64,000 bases of DNA from Pacificimonas sp963710205 (GTDB taxonomy: Bacteria; Pseudomonadota; Alphaproteobacteria; Sphingomonadales; Sphingomonadaceae), in assembly GCA_963710205.1 (NCBI GenBank), contig CAVPZG010000002.1, positions 87,277 through 151,276 of the forward strand, read 5' to 3'. Below the pieces are notes generated by a model. It was not told the origin of the DNA, ran no database searches, and saw only the letters and a program-made list of their open reading frames with translations. The position numbers were made by a program, and so were the translations under genes. This document shows positions 35,131 through 45,400 of the stretch, one piece after another; the stretch's first letter is position 1; each line of letters opens with the position of its first letter.

Positions 35131-36125
35131 CAACGGAGCCCCTTTTCCGCCAGCCAGTCCGGGTTCCAGACGGTCGACAGATAGCGAAAGCCGCTGTCGC
35201 AAAGGATGGTCACGACCGTGCTGCCCTTGCCCAGCTTTCGCGCCAGCAGCTCCGCGCCGGCGACGTTGATCCCCGATGACAGGCCAAGACAAAGGCCTTC
35301 CTCGTCGTTCAGCTGGTGAATGACATCCATCCCCTGCTGGTCGGAAACGCGGAAGGCGCAGTCGATGGGCGCGCCTTCCAGATTTGCGGTGATCCGGCCC
35401 TGTCCAATGCCTTCGGCAACGGACGAACCTTCGGATTTCAGTTCGCCGGTTTCGATCCAGCTGTAGAGCGCTGCGCCGTGCGGATCGGTGAGGGCGATGG
35501 TGATATCGGGCGATTTCGCCTTCAGGCCGATGCCCACGCCCGCTATCGTTCCGCCTGTTCCCGCCGCGCAGGTGAAGCCGTCGATACGCCCGTCGAGCGC
35601 ATCCCAGATTTCCGGTGCGGTCGTTTCGACATGCGCCTGCCGGTTGGCGATATTGTCGAACTGTCCGGCCCAGATCGCGCCCGGCGTTTCCTCGCCCAGA
35701 CGCCGACTATGGTGCTGGAAATGCGCGGGGTCGGCATATTTTGTCGGCGGAACCAGCACGAGCTCAGCCCCCAGCGCGCGCAGGGTGGCCATTTTCTCTG
35801 GCGACTGGCCCTCCGGCATGACGATGACGGTTTTGTAACCCTTGGCATTGGCCACGGTGGCGATGCCGATGCCTGTATTGCCCGCCGTCCCCTCGACGAC
35901 CGTCCCGCCCGGCTGCAGGCGTCCATCGCGTTCCGCCGCCTCGATCATGTAGAGTGCCGCGCGGTCCTTCACGCTGCCGCCCGGATTTTCAAATTCGCAT
36001 TTGCCCCAGATATCGCATCCCGTCCGTTGAGACGGTCCAGCCAGGCGCACCAGGCGCGTGTTGCCGATCAGGTTCAAACTGGATTTCGCGCTGGATTTCG
36101 CGCTCCGGGGGGAAGTGACTGACAT
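35130..36125 (-). CDS. cysK: Cysteine synthase (O-acetylserine sulfhydrylase)
   Basis: A 331-residue PLP enzyme that makes cysteine from O-acetylserine and sulfide. NPGGSVKDRAA carries the PLP lysine (Lys53), GTAGNTGIG binds the substrate, GTGGTIAGVG binds phosphate, and GLSSGINVAGA closes the fold. The N-terminus has about 15 extra Ser/Lys residues, so the actual start could be a few codons later. It heads a six-gene overlapping operon with ftsEX, ydcF, plsC and DUF2125, an unusual setting for a cysteine gene. The 49-nt gap to the divergent lipoprotein must hold both promoters. Confidence 0.93.
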   Translation of the reverse strand: MSVTSPRSAKSSAKSSLNLIGNTRLVRLAGPSQRTGCDIWGKCEFENPGGSVKDRAALYMIEAAERDGRLQPGGTVVEGTAGNTGIGIATVANAKGYKTVIVMPEGQSPEKMATLRALGAELVLVPPTKYADPAHFQHHSRRLGEETPGAIWAGQFDNIANRQAHVETTAPEIWDALDGRIDGFTCAAGTGGTIAGVGIGLKAKSPDITIALTDPHGAALYSWIETGELKSEGSSVAEGIGQGRITANLEGAPIDCAFRVSDQQGMDVIHQLNDEEGLCLGLSSGINVAGAELLARKLGKGSTVVTILCDSGFRYLSTVWNPDWLAEKGLR

Positions 36126-36174
36126 TGTGCGGCAGGGTCTAGTCCTGACCTTTCCCGCTGTCTATCAGGCGGAC

Positions 36175-37692
36175 ATGCGTTTTGCCCTTATCCTGTTCGT
36201 TCTGTTGCTGGCCGGATGCGATATGGCGACCGGCAGCGGCGCGGACGCCATCCGCGTCAGCTTTGTCGCGGACGACGGGACCGGCGACACCGCGCTCTAC
36301 GGCCGCGAAAGCTGGGAACAGGGCGCCACGCAGCTCGGACTGACGGCCTATGCCGCAGATGGGCGCATTGTCCCCGCGCTGGCGACAAGCTGGCGCGTGC
36401 TTGACGACGGGCGCTCCTATATTTTCAAACTGCGCCCAGCCGCCTGGTCCGACGGGCGCAGGATAACGGCGGGCGATGTGGTTGCCGTGCTCCGCCGCCA
36501 GATGGCGCCGGGCAGCAGGATGCCGCTGAAGCCCTATCTGATGGATCTGCATGAGGCTGAGGCCGTTGCCGCCAACCGCAAGCCGCCGCGAATGCTGGGC
36601 GTCGATGACCCGCTGAGCGACGTGGTCGCCATCACGCTCGACCAGCCGAACCCGGCACTGCTCGCCATGCTGGCGCATCCGTCCATGGCGATCGTCCGGC
36701 GCGACACGCCGCCGCCGCCATCGGGGCCATTCCTGATCGCACAGGAGGACCGGTTGCAGCCGAACCCGGACTGGTATGCGGCTGCTGCGAATGACGGCCT
36801 GCCGTCCTTCCTTTTGTCCGATCAGGATGTCGGGACCGCCCTTGCGGCGTATGAAGCCGGAGACAGCGACATCGTCATGGGCGGCACGACGTCCGGCCTT
36901 CGCCGCGCCCGCGCGCCCGCGCTTGAGGCCGCGCTGAGAATGGAACCGACGATCGGGCTTTATGGCTATCTGGCGCGAACATCGGCGGGACCGCTGGCGG
37001 ATATCCGTATCCGCCGCGCGCTGGCGATGACGGCGGCAAGGGAAGCGGTGCCGGACGAATATTTCTCCCTCGCCGGGATGCAGCCCGCTTACGGTCCGCT
37101 CGCCCCGACCCTGCCAGAGGCCTATGCGGGCGCGGTGCCGGACTGGGCAGTCTGGACGCCGGATGTTCGTTTCACCGAAGCGGCGCGCCTCCTCAGCGAA
37201 GCCGGTTTTGGTCCCGATGCCCCGCTCGCCCTCGACGTCGCCATCCCGCAGGGCGACGAACATGCGGGCGTATTGCAGGTGATTTCCGAAGGCTGGCGTC
37301 CGCTCGGTATTCAGATCCGCGCCTATGTGCGGCCGGCCTCCTTGCACCGGGAAGCCATCGAAAGCGGCGATTTCGATCTGGCCGTCATTCAGCGCATCGC
37401 GCCTGCGGCGCTGCCCTTCTTTTTTCTGCGCCCCTTTGACTGCATCCAGCGGCTTGGCGGTTATTGCAACAGGGACGCCGACCGCTTGATGGACGAGGCG
37501 CAGGCGATGGAGGATTACAGCGAGCGCGTGCAGCGCATTCGCCGCGCCGCGCGTTTGATCGCCGAGGATGCGCCCGTGATCCCACTCTTTTCGCCGGTGC
37601 GCTGGGCTTTGGTAAGGCCTGGCATAACGGGATGGGAAACCAATATCGTGGGCGCGCATCCGCCCGAATATCTAGGACGTGAAGGAAATTGA
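36175..37692 (+). CDS. Peptide-binding (SBP_bac_5) lipoprotein
   Basis: A 505-residue extracytoplasmic binding protein. The signal MRFALILFVLLLAGC has the lipobox LAGC. The OppA/DppA-type fold is seen in PALATSWRVLDDGRSYIFKL, WSDGRRITAGDVV and IRIRRALAMTAAREAV, then QGDEHAGVLQVISEGWRPLG. It would bind peptides or a nickel chelate. No permease or ATPase gene is close, so it is an orphan unless these lie elsewhere. It ends one base before the start of the thiolase gene. Confidence 0.88.
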   Translation: MRFALILFVLLLAGCDMATGSGADAIRVSFVADDGTGDTALYGRESWEQGATQLGLTAYAADGRIVPALATSWRVLDDGRSYIFKLRPAAWSDGRRITAGDVVAVLRRQMAPGSRMPLKPYLMDLHEAEAVAANRKPPRMLGVDDPLSDVVAITLDQPNPALLAMLAHPSMAIVRRDTPPPPSGPFLIAQEDRLQPNPDWYAAAANDGLPSFLLSDQDVGTALAAYEAGDSDIVMGGTTSGLRRARAPALEAALRMEPTIGLYGYLARTSAGPLADIRIRRALAMTAAREAVPDEYFSLAGMQPAYGPLAPTLPEAYAGAVPDWAVWTPDVRFTEAARLLSEAGFGPDAPLALDVAIPQGDEHAGVLQVISEGWRPLGIQIRAYVRPASLHREAIESGDFDLAVIQRIAPAALPFFFLRPFDCIQRLGGYCNRDADRLMDEAQAMEDYSERVQRIRRAARLIAEDAPVIPLFSPVRWALVRPGITGWETNIVGAHPPEYLGREGN

Positions 37693-37693
37693 C

Positions 37694-38878
37694 ATGACCG
37701 ACCCCATTGTCATCGTAGCAGCGAAACGCACCCCCATGGGCGGATTTCAGGGCGACCTGTCGGGGGCGAGCGCAAGCGAACTTGGCAGCGCCGCCATCGC
37801 GGCCGCCATGGCAGAGGCCAATCTGAGCGGCGGAGACGTCGACCAGGGCGTCATGGGCTGCGTACTTCCCGCCGGACAGGGACAGGCCCCGGCGCGGCAG
37901 GCGCTGCTGGGTGCGGGGCTGCCGCAATCCGTCGGCGCGGCGACCGTCAACAAGATGTGCGGCTCCGGCATGAAGGCGGTGATGGACGCGCATGACATGA
38001 TCCTGGCGGGCAGTGCCGATATCATGGTTGCGGGCGGCATGGAGTCCATGACGAACGCGCCCTACCTGCTGCCCAAGGCACGCGGCGGTTTCCGCATGGG
38101 TCATGCGGAAGTGAAGGACCACATGTTCCTCGACGGGCTGGAGGACGCCTATGAACCGGGGCGTCTCATGGGCAGCTTTGCCGAGGATTGCGCTGAGAAA
38201 TACCAGTTCACCCGGGCGGCGCAGGACGCTTATGCGATCCGCTCGCTTGAGCGTGCGCAGGCGGCGATTTCGGGTGGGGCGTTTGCCGACGAGGTCGCGC
38301 CCGTGACGATTTCCGGACGCGGCGGCGAGACGGTCGTCGATACCGATGAACAGCCGGGCAAGGCGCGACCTGAAAAGATTCCCTCGCTGAAACCGGCCTT
38401 TCGCAAGGACGGCACGGTCACGGCCGCCAACGCGTCCTCCATCTCGGACGGCGCGGCGGCCCTTGTGCTCATGCGCGAATCCGAGGCGGAAAGGCGCGGC
38501 ATTGCGCCCATTGCCCGCATTGTCGGCCATGCGACCCATGCCCATGCGCCGAACTGGTTTGCCACTGCGCCCATTCCGGCCTGTGAGAAACTTCTCGAAA
38601 AAACCGGCTGGCGGGCGGGCGATGTCGATCTTTGGGAAGTGAACGAGGCCTTTGCCGTCGTCGCCATGGCCGCAATCCGCGATCTTGGTCTTGATGATGC
38701 GCGCGTCAATGTGAACGGCGGCGCGTGCGCGCTCGGCCATCCCATCGGCGCATCGGGCGCGCGCATCCTGGTGACGTTGCTGAATGCGCTCAGGCGACGC
38801 GGCGGCACGAAGGGTGTCGCCAGCCTTTGCATCGGCGGCGGCGAGGCGACCGCCATGGCGGTGGAGATGCTGAACTAG
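37694..38878 (+). CDS. Acetyl-CoA C-acyltransferase (thiolase)
   Basis: A 394-residue thiolase. NKMCGSGMKAV holds the nucleophilic Cys, VNEAFAVVAM is the NEAF motif, GHPIGASGAR has the catalytic His, and CIGGGEATAM the second Cys. It condenses or cleaves acyl-CoA in fatty acid or PHB metabolism. ATG at 37694 has AAGGA seven nt before it. It follows the binding-protein stop by one base. Its stop overlaps that of rpoN in a shared CTAG. Confidence 0.94.
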   Translation: MTDPIVIVAAKRTPMGGFQGDLSGASASELGSAAIAAAMAEANLSGGDVDQGVMGCVLPAGQGQAPARQALLGAGLPQSVGAATVNKMCGSGMKAVMDAHDMILAGSADIMVAGGMESMTNAPYLLPKARGGFRMGHAEVKDHMFLDGLEDAYEPGRLMGSFAEDCAEKYQFTRAAQDAYAIRSLERAQAAISGGAFADEVAPVTISGRGGETVVDTDEQPGKARPEKIPSLKPAFRKDGTVTAANASSISDGAAALVLMRESEAERRGIAPIARIVGHATHAHAPNWFATAPIPACEKLLEKTGWRAGDVDLWEVNEAFAVVAMAAIRDLGLDDARVNVNGGACALGHPIGASGARILVTLLNALRRRGGTKGVASLCIGGGEATAMAVEMLN

Positions 38879-40389
38879 GCCGCCGCACTCGTCTTGTTGA
38901 GTGCGTAGGACCGCCGCCGCTGCACGCTGGAGCCAATCCCCAGCGCCTCCCGATATTTGGCGACCGTCCTGCGGGCGATATCGAACCCCTCATCGTTCAG
39001 CAGCGTGACCAGCTTGTCGTCCGACAGGACCTTCTTGGGATGTTCCTCGGCGACCAGCGCCGCGATGCGGTCCTTGACCGCTTCGGCGCTGACGGCATCG
39101 CCGCCGTCCGACGACTGAATGGCGCTGGTGAAGAAATATTTGAGTTCCAGGAGTCCGCGTTCCGACATCATGTACTTGTTGCTGGTGACGCGGCTGACGG
39201 TGGACTCGTGCATCTCGATCTCGTCGGCAACGATCCGCAAGGTCAGCGGCTTGAGGCGTGACACACCGTGCAGGAAGAACTCCTCCTGCTGCTTGACGAT
39301 CTCGCTGGCGACCTTGACGATCGTCCTCTGGCGCTGATCGAGAGCGTTCATCAGCCAGTTGGCGGATTGCATGCATTCCGACAGGAACGCCTTCGATTCC
39401 TTTGATTTCAGGCCGCCGGCTTCCAGTTCCGCGGCATAGCTGCGGTTGACGAGGAGGCGCGGCAGCGTGGCCGAGTTTACCTCCACCTTCCAGCCGCCAT
39501 CCGGCTTTCGCGCCACAAAGACATCGGGCACGATCGGCAGCGCTTCACCGCCGCCAAAGATCAGGCCCGGTTTCGGATTATAGCTGCGGATTTCCTGGAT
39601 CATGTCGGCCAGATCCTCTGAATCGACCCGGCAAAGCCGCTTCAGCGCTGCCAGGTCGCCGCGTGCCAGCAGGTCGAGCCGCTTCAGCATCGCCTCCATG
39701 CACGGATCGTAGCGGTCGGCCTCCTTGGCCTGCAGCGCCAGGCATTCCCCCAGGTCGCGCGCGCCGACGCCGGTCGGTTCGAACGTCTGGATCTGTTCCA
39801 GAACCGCCTCGACGGCCGCTTCCCCCAGATCGAGCCGCCAGCCAATTTCCTCGCAGCTGCCCGTGAAATATCCCGCATCGTCGATCAGGTCGATGATGTG
39901 GCGCGCGACCATCTGTTCCGCCTGACCGAAGCGCGCCGTCTGTTCGATCAGCACGTCATGCAGCGACTTTCCCGCCGCGGCACTCTCGCCGATGTCAAAG
40001 GGTTCATCGCCGCCCACGCCGGGGGCGGTGCCGTTCAGGCTTAGCCCGCCATCCAGCGCCCCCATTACAGGTTCCGGCTGATCGCTGACGCTGTCATGGT
40101 GGAAGGTTTCTTCCGAATGATCGACATCGAGCGGGGATTCCGCCTCGTTGCCGCCGCCGCTCATCAGTTCGTCGGCGCCTGCGGTCTCGTCCCGCGATTC
40201 GCTTTCGGTCCTGCTTTCGCCGGTATCATTTTCCCGCACGTCGAGCAGCGGGTTCTTTTCCAGTTCGTCCTGCAGATAGGCTTCCAGCTCGACATTCGAA
40301 AGCGCCAAGAGCTTGATCGCCTGCTGCAACTGCGGCGTCATCACCAGCGACTGGGATTGTCTCAGGTCAAGGCGGGGTCCGAGGGCCAT
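38875..40389 (-). CDS. rpoN: RNA polymerase sigma-54 factor
   Basis: A 504-residue sigma-54. The N-terminal activator-contact region MALGPRLDLRQSQSLVMTPQ is followed by a Gln/Leu helix, an acidic linker, the core-binding region, and at the C-terminus the RpoN box ARRTVAKYREALGI. It directs transcription from -24/-12 promoters, often for nitrogen and motility genes. It ends the lptC-lptA-lptB-rpoN unit. Genes hpf and ptsN, usual downstream partners, are absent; a convergent thiolase lies there instead. Confidence 0.96.
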   Translation of the reverse strand: MALGPRLDLRQSQSLVMTPQLQQAIKLLALSNVELEAYLQDELEKNPLLDVRENDTGESRTESESRDETAGADELMSGGGNEAESPLDVDHSEETFHHDSVSDQPEPVMGALDGGLSLNGTAPGVGGDEPFDIGESAAAGKSLHDVLIEQTARFGQAEQMVARHIIDLIDDAGYFTGSCEEIGWRLDLGEAAVEAVLEQIQTFEPTGVGARDLGECLALQAKEADRYDPCMEAMLKRLDLLARGDLAALKRLCRVDSEDLADMIQEIRSYNPKPGLIFGGGEALPIVPDVFVARKPDGGWKVEVNSATLPRLLVNRSYAAELEAGGLKSKESKAFLSECMQSANWLMNALDQRQRTIVKVASEIVKQQEEFFLHGVSRLKPLTLRIVADEIEMHESTVSRVTSNKYMMSERGLLELKYFFTSAIQSSDGGDAVSAEAVKDRIAALVAEEHPKKVLSDDKLVTLLNDEGFDIARRTVAKYREALGIGSSVQRRRSYALNKTSAAA

Positions 40390-40401
40390 TAAGCGTTTCT
40401 G

Positions 40402-41193
40402 TTACTTCCCATAACCTTCGCCAAGGTAAACGCGGCGGACCTCCGGGTCCTCGACCAGTGCTGTCGGTGTGCCCTCGAACAGGACGCGGCCATCGAAAAT
40501 GATGCAGCCGCGATCGACGATCTCCAGCGTCTCTTTCACATTATGGTCCGTGATGAGGACGCCGATGTCGCGGTCCTTCAGGTGATAGACCAGTTCCCGA
40601 ATGTCGCTGATTGAAATGGGGTCGATGCCCGCAAACGGTTCGTCCAGCAGCATGATGGACGGTTCGGCGGCCAGTGCGCGGGCGATCTCGCAGCGGCGGC
40701 GCTCACCGCCCGACAGCGCCATGGCGGGTGACGCGCGCAGGCGCGTGATGGAAAATTCCTCCAGCAACTGATCCAGCCGGTCGCGCCGCGCCGTTTTGTT
40801 CGGTTCGACGATTTCAAGGACCGCCATGATATTCTGCTCGACCGTCATGCCGCGGAAAATGCTCGTTTCCTGCGGCAGATAGCCAAGGCCAAGCGCGGCA
40901 CGGCGATACATGGGCAGGCCAGTGATATCGATGCCGTCCAGCATGATGCGGCCATGATCGGGCTTCACGAGGCCCATGACGGAATAGAAGCAGGTCGTCT
41001 TTCCCGCGCCGTTGGGGCCGAGCAGGCCGACGACTTCCCCGCGCCGGACGCCCAGCGACACGTCACGCAGGACAACGCGCTTGTCATAGCTTTTGCCGAT
41101 GGAGATGACGGCAAGGCCGCCCACGCCTTCGGGTGCGGCTTCGGCTTCGGCGACGATCTTCTGCGCTTCGTCCAGTGTGTCGATTTCGCTCAT
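40402..41193 (-). CDS. lptB: LPS export ABC ATPase LptB
   Basis: A 263-residue ABC ATPase. Walker A GPNGAGKT, signature LSGGERRRCEIARAL, Walker B IMLLDEPFAGIDP, H-loop ITDHN. The chosen start, MSEIDTL, precedes a short acidic leader and the family core; nine further upstream codons are unrelated. LptB with LptFG drives lipopolysaccharide from the inner membrane through LptC and LptA. It starts 78 nt after lptA and ends 12 nt before rpoN. Confidence 0.95.
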   Translation of the reverse strand: MSEIDTLDEAQKIVAEAEAAPEGVGGLAVISIGKSYDKRVVLRDVSLGVRRGEVVGLLGPNGAGKTTCFYSVMGLVKPDHGRIMLDGIDITGLPMYRRAALGLGYLPQETSIFRGMTVEQNIMAVLEIVEPNKTARRDRLDQLLEEFSITRLRASPAMALSGGERRRCEIARALAAEPSIMLLDEPFAGIDPISISDIRELVYHLKDRDIGVLITDHNVKETLEIVDRGCIIFDGRVLFEGTPTALVEDPEVRRVYLGEGYGK

Positions 41194-41271
41194 GGCGCGG
41201 ACACTAGCGCAGCGGGCCATAACGATAAACAGCGTTTCTTGCGAATTGGCCCGGTTTATGCAGGGATTTGC

Positions 41272-41811
41272 CTAGCGGGTGTTGTCCGTCGGCGTGAAGC
41301 GTCCGGTCACGCGTCCGCGCTCGCCCGTTCCCGCGTCCACGGCAGCGTCAAAGGTTGAGCGTCCGCTCGCCAGGTTGATGACCAGCCGCTGCCCGCGCAA
41401 TTCATCGGGGCCGCGTTCCAGAACGACATTGCCGATCATCGTGATCTGGCTGGAGGGCACGTCGTAAATGGCGTTGGTGGCGCGCGCGGTTTCAGCGGGC
41501 GTGACCACGCGGACGCCGCCTTCGGCGTCCAGCCGGTCAACCTTTATGTCGCCGCCGTTCGACTGGTAAAAGACGCGGATGCGATCGGCGTCGAGGTTGA
41601 GGCTACCCTGCTTCACCTTCACATTGCCGGAAATGATGGCCTGCGATTCCGCGTCGCGCACCTCGATGCGGCCCGCATCGAAGTCGATGGGCGCATCCCG
41701 GTCATAATTTCTGAGCGAGGAGCCCGGCAGCGTCTGCGCGGCAACGGCGACGGCCAGCGCTGCGGACAGTCCGAGCGCGGTTGTGCCAAGAACAAGGGGC
41801 GGGCGGGTCAT
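41272..41811 (-). CDS. lptA: LPS transport periplasmic protein LptA
   Basis: A 179-residue protein. The signal ends near VAVAAQT, and the mature part is an OstA beta-jellyroll: PIDFDAGRIEVRDAESQAIISGNV, repeated strands, then VVLERGPDELRGQRLVINL. LptA forms the periplasmic bridge for LPS. Its ATG overlaps the lptC stop (ATGA). Confidence 0.92.
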   Translation of the reverse strand: MTRPPLVLGTTALGLSAALAVAVAAQTLPGSSLRNYDRDAPIDFDAGRIEVRDAESQAIISGNVKVKQGSLNLDADRIRVFYQSNGGDIKVDRLDAEGGVRVVTPAETARATNAIYDVPSSQITMIGNVVLERGPDELRGQRLVINLASGRSTFDAAVDAGTGERGRVTGRFTPTDNTR

Positions 41812-42437
41812 CTCGGATTGATCCTCATTTTCGTATTGCCTTCCAGCACCAATGTGCGGGTTTCGACGTCTATGGCAAGCGTGTCGGCGGCAAATGTTCC
41901 CAGGGGCACCGCACCGACGACCCGCTCGTTCGACCGCACGGTTCGAGAGGGAATGTCGACAATCACGTCAGAGGTCACCACGCGGTATCCGCTCGGACGG
42001 TTGATCCTGACGGGACCGGAAACGATCAACCGTTCCTTTTCAAGATCATATATTCCCTTGGGCGATGTGACCGTGGCCAGGCCATCGTCCATTTCGATCT
42101 GGGCACGCAGGGCGATCAGCGCGACCTTTGGATCGGCGCTCGACTGCTGCAGGCCGCTTTCCGCCCGGATCATGAAGGGACGTCCGCGCGAATCCTCGCC
42201 GCGATAGACGGCCTGATCCAGCCGCATCCGGTCGCCGGCCATCTCGACCCGGTCCTTTGACAGGATGAAGGAAAATTCGCGGTCCTGCGTCAGCGGCCAG
42301 ATCAGGCCGGCCAAGAGGATCAGCGCCGCCGCGACGGGAAAGGCACGGCGCAGGATTTTCGTCATCCGGTCCCAGCGCGAACCCGGCAGGGCCCAGGCGC
42401 GGCGGTCTTTGGCAAGCTGTCGGGCGGCGGTGCTCAT
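41808..42437 (-). CDS. lptC: LPS export inner-membrane protein LptC
   Basis: A 209-residue protein with an N-terminal cytosolic segment, a single anchor (AFPVAAALILLAGLIWPL), and a beta-jellyroll ending LVLEGNTKMRINP. The pattern is that of LptC, which hands LPS from LptB2FG to LptA. It lies 39 nt after the stop of the large permease-peptidase gene, in the same direction. Confidence 0.9.
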   Translation of the reverse strand: MSTAARQLAKDRRAWALPGSRWDRMTKILRRAFPVAAALILLAGLIWPLTQDREFSFILSKDRVEMAGDRMRLDQAVYRGEDSRGRPFMIRAESGLQQSSADPKVALIALRAQIEMDDGLATVTSPKGIYDLEKERLIVSGPVRINRPSGYRVVTSDVIVDIPSRTVRSNERVVGAVPLGTFAADTLAIDVETRTLVLEGNTKMRINPR

Positions 42438-42476
42438 GCCGCCGCCTTCACCACAGAGTGGGAGCCGGGGGAAGCG

Positions 42477-45400
42477 TTAACCTTCCGTGACGTCCAGCAC
42501 GTTGTCGTCGCTGTTGCGGTCGATGTAGAAATTATAGGGGTCCACACCTGCGAAAGCGGGCTTCTCGTCCGTCGTGATGGTGATCGTCTTCTCGCCGGAT
42601 CTGAAATCACGCTGCTCGATCAGCAGCACATCGTCTTTCGAAAAGGTACCATAGCCGGGGCGCGCCGCGAACAGCCCGACAGGCAGGCTCGCCTGCAATG
42701 GCGCGACGGTCTCCACGCCCTTGCCATCGGCATAGGCTTTGCCGGTTTCAAGCGTCAATGTGGTCTGCCAGAGGCCGCTCGGCAGTTTTTTCGTTTCGGC
42801 GCTCTTCACCTTGAAGTCGTAGATGGTGATGCGGGTCAGAAGATCCTCGACCAGCTGGCGCTCTTCACCGGTGCGCGCCAGCGACCGAAATCCATCCACC
42901 AGATCGATTGAGGTCGCATAGGGCGCGCCCTTGAAGCGATATTTGTCCAGCAGGGCCGCGAGCATGGCGTTGACCCTGTCCTCGCCCAGCCGCTCTGCCA
43001 GCAGGTACATGACGACGCTGCCCTTGCGGTAATGGATATAGCCCTGGTCCTCCACCCGGTTCAGCGGCAGTTCCTCGATCGCTTCCGATCCGCGCGCCGA
43101 CAGATAAGAATCCAGCTCATATTTCAGGAACCGGCGCATCTTGTCTTCGCCATAGCGTTTCTTCATCACCATCAGGGCGGAATATTGCGCCATGGTTTCG
43201 ACCAGCATCGTCCCGCCCTGCATTTCCGCACCGACCAGCTGATGCCCCCAATATTGGTGGCCCAGCTCATGCGCGGTGACGTAATAGACATAATCGATCT
43301 CGTCCGCGTCACTGGTATCGGCGATGAAGCCCAGTCCTTCCGAATAGGGGATCGTCCCGGCGAACGCCTGTGCGAACTGCGCATAATTCGGAAATTCTAT
43401 GATGCGGGCATAATCGAACTGGTACGGCCCGAAATTCGCACGGAAATAGTCGAGCGATGCCGCCATCGCATCCAGCATCCGGTCGACATTGTAGCTGTGA
43501 CGGGGATGTGAATAAACGCTCAGCCTGACGCCCTGGTGCTCGCGCGATGTCACGGCATAGTCGGCGGACTGTATGGAAAAGAAATTCAGGATCGGGCTCG
43601 CCGCGACGAAGCGCGCCGTGCGGCGACCGTCCGCGACCTCTTCGGAAACAAGGCTGCCGGGCGCGACGGGCGTCTGATCGGCGACAGTCGAAACGGTGAT
43701 GTCCGCGTTCACCCAGGCGGCGTTGGCAATATAGTTTCGTTTCCGCGCGCCCTCGTCTTCCAGCTTGGGCAGGCGAAGCTCGGGCGGCAGGCCATATTTG
43801 CGGCGCTTGGCGCGGTCGTTCAGCAGCCCAGACCGGTCCATGCCGATCTGCGGCGCGATCTCGCTGTTGTTCAGGAACGTGCCATTCCTGACAAGCCGCG
43901 TATCGTTGCCGCCCGCGCGCATACCCCGCTGCCAGCGCTGCGTGCGGAACAGGAGCGTGCCGGTTGCACCGGGTGCGACCGGCGCGGTGAACCGGTAAAT
44001 GCGGTATTTGTTGACCTCATCGTTCATTTCCAGCTTTGCGCCGGGGACGTCGATGGCGACAATGTTCGTATCCTGGTCCACCAGCCGGACGTGCAGCACT
44101 TCCAGCGGCGCGCCGGTGTCGTTGACCCAGGCATAGCGACCTTCGATCTCAGCGCGGGTCTCTTCTGGATACAGGTCCACCCTCAGCGTCACGTCCGTGA
44201 TCGACGGCTGCAGCAGCGTTTCATATTTCAGATATGTCTTTTCATAATCCGCCGCCAGCTGATCGCGGTCGTCGCTGGTGCGATAGTCGTTCCTGATGTT
44301 GAGATTGTCGAACAGGAAGATGCCTGTCGCGATCGTCACCGCCAGCCCGCCCGCGATCAGGACACCGGGGGCACCCTTCAGCCGCGCGGGCATCCTCCTC
44401 AGGCGCGGCATCAGCCTCGTTTCGTTGCCGCGCCGCCAGAGCAGATGCGCCAGTACCGCCAGCACCAGTGCAACGCCGCCCCAGTAGAGGTTCAGCCACC
44501 AGCTGAGCGGCGCAAAGGTCCGGTCGCCGTTCATGTCCGAAATCGCCGGGATGACGCTCGATGCATAGTCGTAGAGCGGGTGGTTGAGGCCAATGGTCGA
44601 AAGCGTGATCGACGCCACCAGGTAGAGGACCATGATGGCCCAGCCGACATATTTATTGGGGCTGAGCGCCTGAACGAACACCGCGAGAACCGCGATCAGC
44701 ATCATCGACGCCGCCTGGGGCAGCACGAACCAGGTCAGCCATCTCAGCGGCTCCACGTCCATCCAGCCACGCGCCATCTGGATCAGCATGGCGGCGAGGA
44801 CGCCAATCAGCAGCGTAGCGAGCAAAACGCCCGCGACCGCCAGCGTCTTTGGCACCATATAGGCCCAGTTCGGCAGCGGCGTGGCGTCGATGATCTCGTG
44901 CATGCCGCGCTCACGGTCGCGCCAGACCAGCTCCCCCGCATAATAAATGGCGATGATGATGGGGATGATGGCAAAGCTGCCCATCAGGGGCCCGACGAGC
45001 GCAAAGGTCAGCGGCAGGGCTGGCGTTCCAAACAGCTCGTTAGCGTACCAGATCGCGCCGCCGGCATTGAACAGACCGATAATCAGCAGCACCGCGAAGG
45101 CGGGCGACCGGAATACCTGCACCATCTCGAACTCCGTCCGCGCCCATAACTGGGCCCGGCGGGCCTGCCGGGGATTGGCGGCGGGCAGGGTTTCCGCAAG
45201 AACCGGCGCGGTGCGGGCCAGCCTGGCCTTCCGTTTTTCAAGGCGGCGAAGTTTGCGCTTCGATGCGCCGCGCCCGGTAAAGCTGAACAGCGCATAGGCC
45301 AGTGCGACGGCAGCCAGGGCGACTGCAATCCAGATCAGCCGGTTCCACAGCAGCAGTCCCGCAAGATCGGGCAGGCGCGTATTCGCGTCCGACGCTGTCC

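Noticed and set aside
43536..45149. 537-codon open frame antisense to the permease-peptidase
   Set aside because: No recognisable motif; mirror of membrane-protein codons.
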